Shown here in pieces: positions 46,481 to 53,787 of a stretch of 64,000 bases of DNA (its first letter is position 1; each line of letters starts with the position of its first letter). The notes beneath the pieces were generated by a model that worked only from the letters and a program-made list of their open reading frames with translations, had not been told where the DNA came from and searched no databases. The DNA is from Comamonadaceae bacterium (GTDB lineage: Bacteria > Pseudomonadota > Gammaproteobacteria > Burkholderiales > Burkholderiaceae_C): NCBI GenBank assembly GCA_027483665.1, contig JAIXUC010000039.1, positions 1-64,000 of the forward strand, given 5' to 3'. A program made the translations under genes and the position numbers.

Positions 46481-46561
46481 GTCGCAGGGCTCCTGGTGGA
46501 TGGGTGGAAACCGTCTCGGGTTAACCCGATAGCTTTGTCGAAATGCATGATGTCGCTCCCA

Positions 46562-46594
46562 TTTTGCTCTATTGATCTATTTTTTTGTTCAGTT
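46562..46594. promoter_or_regulatory. Helically phased AT-rich repeats between Lrp and ocd
   Basis: TTTTGCTCTATT (46562-46573) and TTTTGTTCAGTT (46583-46594) match at 9 of 12 positions and start exactly 21 bases apart, two helical turns. The region is far more AT-rich than its surroundings. Lrp proteins bind degenerate AT-rich sites in phase, so this is a plausible operator for the divergent pair. Confidence 0.4.
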
Positions 46595-46714
46595 TTCTGG
46601 CTTTTCTTTAGCTCAAGCCCTCTTGAGAATGGCTGAAGGCGGACGTGGACGGCTGTCCATACAAACGTCCTGCGCGGGGCTCTCCCGCAGCCAGACACTT
46701 CAGGAGACAAGCAC

Positions 46715-47812
46715 ATGGTCGACTACATCGGAACCGAAGGCGTGCGCCAAATCGTGGCGCGCGTGGGGGCAGCGCGCTTCATGGCGGGCTTGGCTGACGA
46801 GATCGAGGCCGACTACCGGCGCTGGGCCGAGTTCGACAAGTCGCCGCGCCACGCGGTGCATTCACCCGTGGGCGTGATCGAGCTCATGCCCACCAGCGAT
46901 GGCCGCCTCTACGCTTTCAAGTACGTCAACGGCCACCCCAAAAACACCTCTGAGGGTTTGTTGACGGTCACGGCTTTTGGTGTGCTGTCCGATGTGGACA
47001 CCGGCTACCCGCTGCTGCTGTCCGAACTGACCATCACCACCGCTTTGCGCACGGCGGCCATGTCGGCCTTGGCGGCCCGCCATTTGGCCAGGACTGACAG
47101 CCGCGTGATGGCGCTCATTGGCAACGGCGCGCAAAGTGAGTTCCAAGCCTTGGCCTTCTACGACCAACTGGGCATTCGCGAGCTTCGCCTGTATGACACC
47201 GACCCGCTGGCCACGGAAAAACTGCTGGGCAACCTGCAAGCCCTGGCCTTGCCGGGCTTGAAGCTGGTGCCTTGCAGCAGCACAGCGCAAGCCGTGCGCG
47301 GCGCCGACATCGTCACCACCGTGACCGCCGACAAGCGAAACGCCACCATCCTCACGCCAGAGATGATCGAGCCGGGCATGCACATCAACGCGGTGGGTGG
47401 TGATTGCCCAGGCAAGACCGAGCTGCACGGCGACATCTTGCGCAGAGCGGATGCCCGCGTGGTGGTGGAGTTCGAGCCACAGTCACGCATCGAAGGCGAA
47501 ATTCAGCAGATGCCGGCTGATTTCGCGGTCACCGAATTCGCCGATCTGCTCGCCGGGCGCGCTGCAGGCCGCACCAACGCTGCCGATGTGACGGTGTTCG
47601 ACTCGGTGGGCTTTGCCTTGGAAGACTTCTCCGCGCTGCGCTACCTGCACAGCTTGCTCAATGAGCAGCGCAGCCCGCGACGGCTCGACTTGGTGCCCGA
47701 GTTGGACGACCCGAAAGACCTGTTCGGTATCCTGAGGCCGATCGTTTCGCCAAGCGCCGTAAGGTCAGACAACACGCGCCCCGCGGCAGCAGCCCAAGCC
47801 CAGCCTGCCTGA
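46715..47812 (+). CDS. ocd: Ornithine cyclodeaminase
   Basis: Converts L-ornithine to L-proline and ammonia using tightly bound NAD. The 365-residue OCD/mu-crystallin protein has HSPVGVIELMPTSDGRLYAFKYVNGHP, the NAD-binding MALIGNGAQSEFQA, IVTTVTADKRNATILTPEMI and HINAVGGDCPGKTELHGDIL. An AGGAGA site precedes the ATG. It is 39 bases upstream of arginase, so the pair would convert arginine to proline. A short alanine-rich tail is unusual. Confidence 0.94.
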   Translation: MVDYIGTEGVRQIVARVGAARFMAGLADEIEADYRRWAEFDKSPRHAVHSPVGVIELMPTSDGRLYAFKYVNGHPKNTSEGLLTVTAFGVLSDVDTGYPLLLSELTITTALRTAAMSALAARHLARTDSRVMALIGNGAQSEFQALAFYDQLGIRELRLYDTDPLATEKLLGNLQALALPGLKLVPCSSTAQAVRGADIVTTVTADKRNATILTPEMIEPGMHINAVGGDCPGKTELHGDILRRADARVVVEFEPQSRIEGEIQQMPADFAVTEFADLLAGRAAGRTNAADVTVFDSVGFALEDFSALRYLHSLLNEQRSPRRLDLVPELDDPKDLFGILRPIVSPSAVRSDNTRPAAAAQAQPA

Positions 47813-47851
47813 ACAAGCCCCGTCCACTCTGTCATATCCACACAACCGCCC

Positions 47852-48808
47852 ATGCCTGCAGCACACGCCGAAGCCCCTTCTCAACGGCGCACCGCACGTC
47901 TGATCGGCGCGCCCACCGACATTGGCGCTGGCGCGCGGGGTGCGTCGATGGGACCCGAGGCTTTGCGTGTGGCGGGCCTGGCAGCAGCGCTGGAGAGCCA
48001 TGGTCTGCAAGTGATCGACCAAGGCAACTTGAGCGGGCCTTCCAACCCCTGGCTGCCGCCGGTGAATGGTTATCGGCACTTGGCTGAAGTGGTGGCCTGG
48101 AATGAGCAGGTTCACGCGGCGGTCTACGAAGCGCTGCAGGCCGATCAATTACCGATCTTGCTGGGCGGCGACCATTGTTTGGGCATTGGCTCCATCAGCG
48201 CCGTGGCTCGCCATTGCCGGGAGCGGGGCAAAAAACTGCGCGTGCTGTGGCTGGACGCCCATGCCGACTTCAACACCAGCGCGCTCACACCCAGCGGCAA
48301 CATCCACGGCATGCCGGTGGCTTGTTTGTGCGGTTTTGGCCCGCCTGAGCTGACCGGCATCGGCGGCCACACGCCAGCCATCAGCCCCAAATCGGTGCGG
48401 CAAGTGGGCATTCGGTCGGTGGACCCCGGCGAAAAGCGCTTCGTGCATGAACAGGGGCTGGAAGTCTTCGACATGCGCACCATCGACGAAATGGGCATGC
48501 GCCAAGCCATGGAGCTGGCCCTGGCCCTGACCGACGCCAACACCCACTTGCACGTGAGCTTCGATGTCGACTTTCTAGACCCGGAAATCGCACCCGGCGT
48601 GGGCACCACCGTGCCCGGTGGCCCCAGCTACCGCGAAGCGCAGCTGTGTATGGAGATGATTGCCGACACCGGGCGCTTGGCATCGATGGACGTGATGGAA
48701 CTCAACCCGGCGCTGGATGTGCGCAACAAGACCGCCGTGCTGGCGGTTGACCTGATCGAATCGCTGTTCGGAAAAAGCACGCTGATGCGGGCTTCCGAGC
48801 GGCGCTGA
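47852..48808 (+). CDS. rocF: Arginase
   Basis: Mn-dependent hydrolysis of arginine to ornithine and urea. The 318-residue protein contains the metal ligands His108 in GGDHCLG, Asp135, His137 and Asp139 in WLDAHADFN, and Asp238 and Asp240 in SFDVDFLDP. GAPTDIGAGARGASMGPEAL and SGNIHGMPVA are typical arginase motifs, favouring arginase over agmatinase. It is 39 bases downstream of ocd. No urease gene is in the window. Confidence 0.93.
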   Translation: MPAAHAEAPSQRRTARLIGAPTDIGAGARGASMGPEALRVAGLAAALESHGLQVIDQGNLSGPSNPWLPPVNGYRHLAEVVAWNEQVHAAVYEALQADQLPILLGGDHCLGIGSISAVARHCRERGKKLRVLWLDAHADFNTSALTPSGNIHGMPVACLCGFGPPELTGIGGHTPAISPKSVRQVGIRSVDPGEKRFVHEQGLEVFDMRTIDEMGMRQAMELALALTDANTHLHVSFDVDFLDPEIAPGVGTTVPGGPSYREAQLCMEMIADTGRLASMDVMELNPALDVRNKTAVLAVDLIESLFGKSTLMRASERR

Positions 48809-48859
48809 GAGACCCTGGCCAGAGCGCTCTGCAAGGCTTTGGCGAGGGTAAACGCGGGT

Positions 48860-48873
48860 CGGCCGCAAGGCCG
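48860..48873. repeat. Small GNRA hairpin before aotJ of cassette 2
   Basis: CGGCC-GCAA-GGCCG forms a 5-bp stem capped by a GCAA tetraloop in the 150-base gap between rocF and aotJ. There is no U-tract. It could mark a processing or weak stop point between the arginase operon and the second transport cassette. Confidence 0.3.
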
Positions 48874-48958
48874 GAACGCTTATTGCTAACACTAAAATTT
48901 GTTCGCTTCCAAACCCTGCTTTGCACAAGCAAAGCGCATCTCCGATAAGGAACCTCGC

Positions 48959-49738
48959 ATGAAGAATCTGCTGCTCGCCCTCACGCTGACCGCTGTGGCC
49001 ACCACCGGCATGGCCCAGAACAAAGAGCTCAAGGTCGCCATCGACCCGACCTACGAGCCCTTCACCTTCAAGACCGCTGACGGCAAGCCCACAGGTTTTG
49101 ACGTGGACATCGCCAACGCCCTGTGCGCGCAAATCAAGCGCACCTGCGTGTTTGTCGAGCAGCCATGGGACGGCATGATCCCCGGCCTGCAAGCCAAGAA
49201 ATACGACGTCATCATCAGCTCCATGTCGATCACCGAAGACCGCCTGAAGGTCATCGACTTCACCGACAAGTACTACAACACGCCCAGCCGCGTGGTGGTC
49301 AAGAAGGGCACCAAGGTCAGCGACACCTTCGCAGAACTCAAGGGCAAGAAGATCGGTGTGCTGAAAAGCAGCACCCAAGAGAAGTTCTCCAATGGTGAAC
49401 TCAAGAAGGCTGGCGCCACCATCGTTCCTTACGAAGCACAAGACCAGGTTTATCTGGACATCAAGTCCGGCCGTCTGGACGGCACCGTGGCTGACGTGGT
49501 CGAGGTGAGCGCAGGCTTCTTGAACAAGGCTGGCGGCGACGCTTACGAATTTGCGGGCCCGGTGCTCAACGATCCCAAGTACGTCAAATACTTCGGCACT
49601 GGCGCTGGTGTCGCTTTGCGCAAGGGCGAAGCAGGCCTGAAGAAAGAGCTGAACGACGCCATCAAGGCCATTCGCGCCAACGGCACCTACGCGACTGTCC
49701 AGGGCAAGTACTTCAAGTTCGACGTCTACGGCAAGTGA
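48959..49738 (+). CDS. aotJ: Periplasmic lysine/arginine/ornithine-binding protein, cassette 2
   Basis: A 259-residue solute-binding protein with a 19-residue signal (MKNLLLALTLTAVATTGMAQ) and the SBP_bac_3 fold: VAIDPTYEPFTFKTADGKPT, GFDVDIANALCAQIKRTCVF, WDGMIPGLQAKKYDVIISSM, MSITEDRLKVIDFTDKYYN and NGTYATVQGKYFKFDVYG. AAGGAACC precedes the ATG. It is clearly paralogous to the cassette 1 protein but divergent enough to bind a different ligand. Confidence 0.93.
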   Translation: MKNLLLALTLTAVATTGMAQNKELKVAIDPTYEPFTFKTADGKPTGFDVDIANALCAQIKRTCVFVEQPWDGMIPGLQAKKYDVIISSMSITEDRLKVIDFTDKYYNTPSRVVVKKGTKVSDTFAELKGKKIGVLKSSTQEKFSNGELKKAGATIVPYEAQDQVYLDIKSGRLDGTVADVVEVSAGFLNKAGGDAYEFAGPVLNDPKYVKYFGTGAGVALRKGEAGLKKELNDAIKAIRANGTYATVQGKYFKFDVYGK

Positions 49739-49767
49739 TCGGGCGCTGAGCCTCGCTCAAAGCCAAC

Positions 49768-49806
49768 ACCGCGCCGGCCATCAGCACCTCTGATCGCCGG
49801 CGCGGT
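49768..49806 (+). promoter_or_regulatory. Strong intercistronic hairpin between aotJ and aotQ (cassette 2)
   Basis: Perfect 11-bp arms ACCGCGCCGGC and GCCGGCGCGGT enclose a C-C mismatch, a 5-bp ATCAG/CTGAT stem and a CACCT loop. It starts 30 bases after the aotJ stop and lacks a long U-tract. Such hairpins after binding-protein genes often protect the upstream message or reduce readthrough, giving more binding protein than permease. Confidence 0.6.
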
Positions 49807-49876
49807 CGTTTCTAGGGCCGCTCTGTCCTTTTGATCGAACCTGTAGCCCCACAGCCCTTCCAGCCCTTCCAGCCCC

Positions 49877-49880
49877 GGAG
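49877..49880 (+). promoter_or_regulatory. Ribosome binding site for aotQ (cassette 2)
   Basis: GGAG lies 7 bases before the TTG at 49888. It supports that TTG over the in-frame TTG at 49831, which would add 19 repetitive QPF-rich residues. Confidence 0.6.
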
Positions 49881-49887
49881 CCCTTTC

Positions 49888-50574
49888 TTGAGCGATTACT
49901 TTCTGGCCATCCTCGAAGGCGCTGTGCTCACCGTGGGTGTGTCGCTGTGCGCCTTGGCGGTGTCCATCGCGCTGGGCTTGTTGGGGGCGGTCTCGCGTCT
50001 GTCAGCGGTGGTGCCGCTGCGCGCTGTGGCCACGCTCTACACCACGATCATTCGCGGCATTCCAGATTTGGTGCTGATGCTGCTGGTGTTCTACGGCGGC
50101 ACCATCCTGGCCAATCAAGCGCTGGAAGCGCTGGGCAGCGATGCGACGGTGGACATCAACCCCTTCATGGCGGGCGTGCTCACCATCGGCTTCATTTACG
50201 GCGCCTACATGACGGAGGTATTTCGCGGCGCCATCCTGTCGATTCCCAAAGGTCAGGCCGAGGCCGCGCGGGCTTATGGCATGACCCGGCTGCAAACCTT
50301 CTTTCTCATCACCGTGCCGCAAATGGTGCGCTACGCCCTGCCGGGCTTCACCAACTGCTGGCTGGTGCTCATCAAGGCCACCGCGCTGGTTAGCCTGATC
50401 GGCCTGCAGGACATGACCTACATCGCCAAACAGGCCAGCGCGGCTGCGCGAGAGCCCTTCATCTTTTTCATGTTCACGGGCGCGCTTTATCTGGCCTACA
50501 CCTGGGTGTCGCTGGTGCTGCTCAAGCGGCTGAATGCGCGCTACAGCCTGGGTGTGAAGCAGGGACGCCTATGA
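49888..50574 (+). CDS. aotQ: Arginine/ornithine ABC transporter permease AotQ, cassette 2
   Basis: A 228-residue permease. Starting at TTG gives MSDYFLAILEGAVLTVGV, which aligns with MLHGYLPAILDGLWLTLR of the cassette 1 paralogue and yields the same total length. Core motifs are TTIIRGIPDLVLMLLVFYGG, VLTIGFIYGAYMTEVFRGAI and the EAA loop GQAEAARAYGMTRLQTFFLI. It overlaps aotM by ATGA. Confidence 0.92.
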   Translation: MSDYFLAILEGAVLTVGVSLCALAVSIALGLLGAVSRLSAVVPLRAVATLYTTIIRGIPDLVLMLLVFYGGTILANQALEALGSDATVDINPFMAGVLTIGFIYGAYMTEVFRGAILSIPKGQAEAARAYGMTRLQTFFLITVPQMVRYALPGFTNCWLVLIKATALVSLIGLQDMTYIAKQASAAAREPFIFFMFTGALYLAYTWVSLVLLKRLNARYSLGVKQGRL

Positions 50575-51284
50575 ACTGGGCCGTTATCTTCGAGCCGAGC
50601 ACGCTGGCGCTGTACGGCCAAGGCGTCGTCAACACGCTGTGGTTGCTCGTCACGTCGCTCGCGGGTGGCGCTGTCGTGGCGCTGCTGATGGCGCTGGCCC
50701 TGACTGGGCCTTGGGGCTGGCTGAGCCGCCTGGTGGGTGCCTACACCTTTGTGATTCGCGGCACACCGCTGCTGATTCAGGTCTACCTCATTTATTACGG
50801 GCTGGCGCAGTACGAATGGATTCAGCAGCGCTGGGACGAGGTATGGCCCTGGACTTACTTCAAAGAGCCCTTCTTCTGCGCTTGGCTCGCCTTCACGCTG
50901 AACACCGCCGCCTACACCGCAGAAATGCTGGCTGGTGCCATCCGCGAAACCGACAACGGTGAAATTGAATCCGCCCAAGCCTTTGGCATGAGCCGCGTGC
51001 AAGTGCTGGCGCATGTAGTGTTGCCCAGTGCCTTGCGTCGCACCCTGCCGGCCTACAGCAACGAAGTGGTGATGATGTTGCACAGCACCAGTTTGGCCAG
51101 CGCCGTGCCCGCCATCACCGACATCACAGCGGCTGCGCGCAGCATCTACGCTGACTTCTACCTGCCTTTCGAGGCCTACATTGCCGCTGCTTGTCTTTAC
51201 CTGGTGGCCACTTTCTGCCTGATCGGGCTGTTTCGGCTGGCCGAGCGGCACTTCTTGGCGCACCTCGCGCCACGCAAGGCTTGA
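50571..51284 (+). CDS. aotM: Arginine/ornithine ABC transporter permease AotM, cassette 2
   Basis: A 237-residue permease with FVIRGTPLLIQVYLIYYGLA, FCAWLAFTLNTAAYTAEMLA and the EAA loop GEIESAQAFGMSRVQVLAHV, LPSALRRTLPAYSNEVVMM. It pairs with AotQ to form the membrane channel. Compared with cassette 1 it lacks the proline-rich tail. A 39-base gap separates it from aotO. Confidence 0.92.
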   Translation: MNWAVIFEPSTLALYGQGVVNTLWLLVTSLAGGAVVALLMALALTGPWGWLSRLVGAYTFVIRGTPLLIQVYLIYYGLAQYEWIQQRWDEVWPWTYFKEPFFCAWLAFTLNTAAYTAEMLAGAIRETDNGEIESAQAFGMSRVQVLAHVVLPSALRRTLPAYSNEVVMMLHSTSLASAVPAITDITAAARSIYADFYLPFEAYIAAACLYLVATFCLIGLFRLAERHFLAHLAPRKA

Positions 51285-51323
51285 GGCGGGCTGGTTCAGC
51301 ACCGTCCATCACCCCGCTCGACC

Positions 51324-52439
51324 ATGCAGACCGTTCGCCACGACCTACCCAGCCCCAGCGTGGGCACCCAGCGCCACCTGATCAGCTTGCATTACGGACC
51401 TACGGATCGCGGCCGCAAGGCTTACCTGCAGGCCAGCCTGCATGCCGATGAATTGCCGGGCATGTTGGTAGCGCACCACCTGAGGGCGCTGTTGGACCAA
51501 GCCGAAGCAGCGGGCCAGCTGCAAGCCGAAGTGGTGTTGGTGCCGGTGGCCAACCCGATTGGGCTCAGCAACGCCGTCTTGCGCACACCCTTGGGCCGGT
51601 TTGAGCCCGCCAGCGGCGAAAACTTCAACCGCCATTACCCGGTGCTCACCGACGCTGTAGCGCAACGCGTCTGCGGTCAACTCACGCAAGACCCGGCGCA
51701 CAACCGCAGCGTGGTTCGCGCGGCCATCGCCACTGAGCTGCGCAGCAAGGCGCCGACGACGGAAATCGAAGGCCTGCGCCAGACACTCATGCTGCTGGCG
51801 CACGACGCAGACGTGGTGCTGGACCTGCACTGCGACTTTCAGGCGGTGATGCACCTCTACACCGAAGCGCCCTATTGGCCCGTGGTCGAGCCGCTGGCGC
51901 GTTGCCTGGGCGCCCACGCGGCCTTGCTCAACCAGCAGTCGGGCGGCCACAGTTTTGACGAGGCCTTGGGCGGCCCGTGGTGGCAACTGGCAGAGCGCTT
52001 CCCACAGCACCCGATTCCTCTGGCCTGTGCCGACGTTACCGTGGAGTTGCGCGGCCAGGCCGACGTGGACCACGGCCTGGCCCAGGCCGACGCGCGTGCG
52101 CTCATGCTGTACCTGCAACACCAGGGGTTTGTGGCCGGGCCAGCGCCCGAGTTGCCGCCGCTGCTCAACCCCGCCACGCCGCTGGCCGGCTCGGAGCCTT
52201 TGAAAGCCCCCCACGCCGGTGTGTTGGCTTTTCACAAGCACCCCGGCGAGCACGTGGCCGCTGGCGATGTGGTGTGCGATGTCATCGACCCTTTGAGCAA
52301 CACGCTCACGCCAGTACGCGCCTCGGTGTCGGGTGTGCTGTACGCCCGAACCCTGCATCGCTACGCACGCGCGGGCATGGATCTGGCCGACATTGCCGGC
52401 AGCCAGCCCTTGCGCACCGGATGGCTGCTGAGCGACTGA
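51324..52439 (+). CDS. aotO: AotO-like metallohydrolase, cassette 2
   Basis: A 371-residue paralogue of the cassette 1 hydrolase. The predicted zinc ligands fall at the same positions, His40 and Glu43 (LHADELPGML), with His169 (DLHCDFQAV) and general base Glu241 (VELRGQADV); ENFNRHYP is the substrate loop. The C-terminal SEPLKAPHAGVLAFHKHPGE resembles a barrel-sandwich domain. Retention of the full active site in both copies argues that the enzyme reaction matters for the transport system. The reaction is unknown. Confidence 0.85.
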   Translation: MQTVRHDLPSPSVGTQRHLISLHYGPTDRGRKAYLQASLHADELPGMLVAHHLRALLDQAEAAGQLQAEVVLVPVANPIGLSNAVLRTPLGRFEPASGENFNRHYPVLTDAVAQRVCGQLTQDPAHNRSVVRAAIATELRSKAPTTEIEGLRQTLMLLAHDADVVLDLHCDFQAVMHLYTEAPYWPVVEPLARCLGAHAALLNQQSGGHSFDEALGGPWWQLAERFPQHPIPLACADVTVELRGQADVDHGLAQADARALMLYLQHQGFVAGPAPELPPLLNPATPLAGSEPLKAPHAGVLAFHKHPGEHVAAGDVVCDVIDPLSNTLTPVRASVSGVLYARTLHRYARAGMDLADIAGSQPLRTGWLLSD

Positions 52440-52458
52440 AACCTAGCCGGAGAACGCC

Positions 52459-53223
52459 TTGACCAAACTCGAAGTGCACGACCTGTTCAAAAGCTACGGC
52501 TCGCACGAGGTGCTCAAGGGCGTATCGCTCACAGCCCAGGCCGGTGATGTCATCAGCATCATTGGCTCGTCGGGCTCGGGCAAAAGCACCTTTCTGCGCT
52601 GCATCAACTTGCTGGAGCGGCCCAGCGCCGGGCGCATCGTCGTCACCGGCGAAGAAATGCGTCTGGTCAAAGCCAAAGACGGCATGCTCACCGCTGCTGA
52701 CGAGCGCCAGCTGCAGGCCATGCGCACCAAGCTGGCCATGGTGTTTCAGCACTTCAATTTGTGGGCACATCTGACCGTGCTCGAGAACATCGTGGCTGTG
52801 CCGGTGCATGTGCTCAAAAAGCCCAAGGAGCAGGCGGTGGCCACGGCCCGCAAATACCTGGAGAAGGTGGGCCTCAAAGGCGTGGAAGACAAATACCCGG
52901 CGCACATGTCAGGCGGTCAGCAGCAGCGCGTGGCCATAGCCCGGGCGCTGTCGGTCGAACCCGAGGTGATGCTCTTCGACGAACCCACCTCAGCGCTCGA
53001 CCCCGAGTTGGTGGGCGAAGTGCTTCGCGTCATGCGGTCTTTGGCCGACGAAGGCCGCACCATGGTGGTCGTGACCCACGAGATGGCCTTTGCCAAAGAA
53101 GTCTCGAACCACGTCGTGTTCTTGCACCAAGGCTGCATCGAAGAACAGGGCAACCCGCGCGAGGTGCTGACAACACCCAAGAGCACCAGGCTGCAGCAGT
53201 TCTTGTCGGGAAGTTTGAAGTAG
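52459..53223 (+). CDS. aotP: Arginine/ornithine ABC transporter ATPase, cassette 2
   Basis: A 254-residue ATPase: Walker [10 protein letters not shown] at 36-44, [18 protein letters not shown], signature [14 protein letters not shown] from 151, [19 protein letters not shown] and [11 protein letters not shown]. It begins with TTG, 6 bases after a GGAG site, giving [14 protein letters not shown]. It ends convergently with lptE, 25 bases apart, at the far edge of the aot island. Confidence 0.93.
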   Translation: MTKLEVHDLFKSYGSHEVLKGVSLTAQAGDVISIIGSSGSGKSTFLRCINLLERPSAGRIVVTGEEMRLVKAKDGMLTAADERQLQAMRTKLAMVFQHFNLWAHLTVLENIVAVPVHVLKKPKEQAVATARKYLEKVGLKGVEDKYPAHMSGGQQQRVAIARALSVEPEVMLFDEPTSALDPELVGEVLRVMRSLADEGRTMVVVTHEMAFAKEVSNHVVFLHQGCIEEQGNPREVLTTPKSTRLQQFLSGSLK

Positions 53224-53248
53224 CGGTTGCCTGCGTGCGGCAGCAGAC

Positions 53249-53785
53249 TTAAGACAGGCTGCGTACCGCAGCCAGTCGCCGCAAGATTTGCTGGATGGCG
53301 TCGCTTTGCATCTCGCGGTAGAGCAAGGCTTCTTCGGCCTCTTTGCCCAGCACCGCGCTTTCGTTGAAGCTGATGTCGCGCTGCAGCAAGAGCTCGCTGT
53401 TGGGAATGAGCACGCGGCCTTGCGGGGTGCTTAGGCGAAAGGAAATGCGAAGTCGCAATTGAAACTCGCGCACCTGGCCTGATGCGTTGACGCCCACCAC
53501 CACTTTTTCGCGCTGCTCGCTCAGGATGTCCAGCACCACATCGGCCCTGGGACGCTGCGCGGCCTCGTTGAACCACTGGACCTCGCCACCCGAGGTGATC
53601 TGGCGGCGCAGCTCAGTGCCCACAGGCGATGACTCGGCCACTGGGCTGTAGAGGGTGCGAAAAGCAAAGTTCTGCTGGCCGCGCAGGGCAAAGCCACATG
53701 CCGTCAGGCCGGACGCTGCTGCCAGCCCGAGGGCGATGCCCGCGCTGCGCCGAAGCATTTGCTGGAGTGCGGCGCGTCTTTGCAT
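53249..53785 (-). CDS. lptE: LPS-assembly lipoprotein LptE
   Basis: Outer-membrane lipoprotein that plugs the LptD barrel and helps insert LPS. The 178-residue protein has a lipobox-like SGLTACGFALRG after a hydrophobic signal (about 10-30), followed by the LptE core (RADVVLDILSEQREKVVVGV, REFQLRLRISFRL). It begins 2 bases after the leuS stop, the conserved leuS-lptE pair. In relatives holA would follow; here the aot island does. Confidence 0.88.
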   Translation of the reverse strand: MQRRAALQQMLRRSAGIALGLAAASGLTACGFALRGQQNFAFRTLYSPVAESSPVGTELRRQITSGGEVQWFNEAAQRPRADVVLDILSEQREKVVVGVNASGQVREFQLRLRISFRLSTPQGRVLIPNSELLLQRDISFNESAVLGKEAEEALLYREMQSDAIQQILRRLAAVRSLS

Positions 53786-53787
53786 GT

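Noticed and set aside
40628-53248. Transposon or genomic island boundaries (IS ends, att sites) around the aot block
   Set aside because: No terminal inverted repeats, duplicated target, transposase or tRNA was recognised at either edge.
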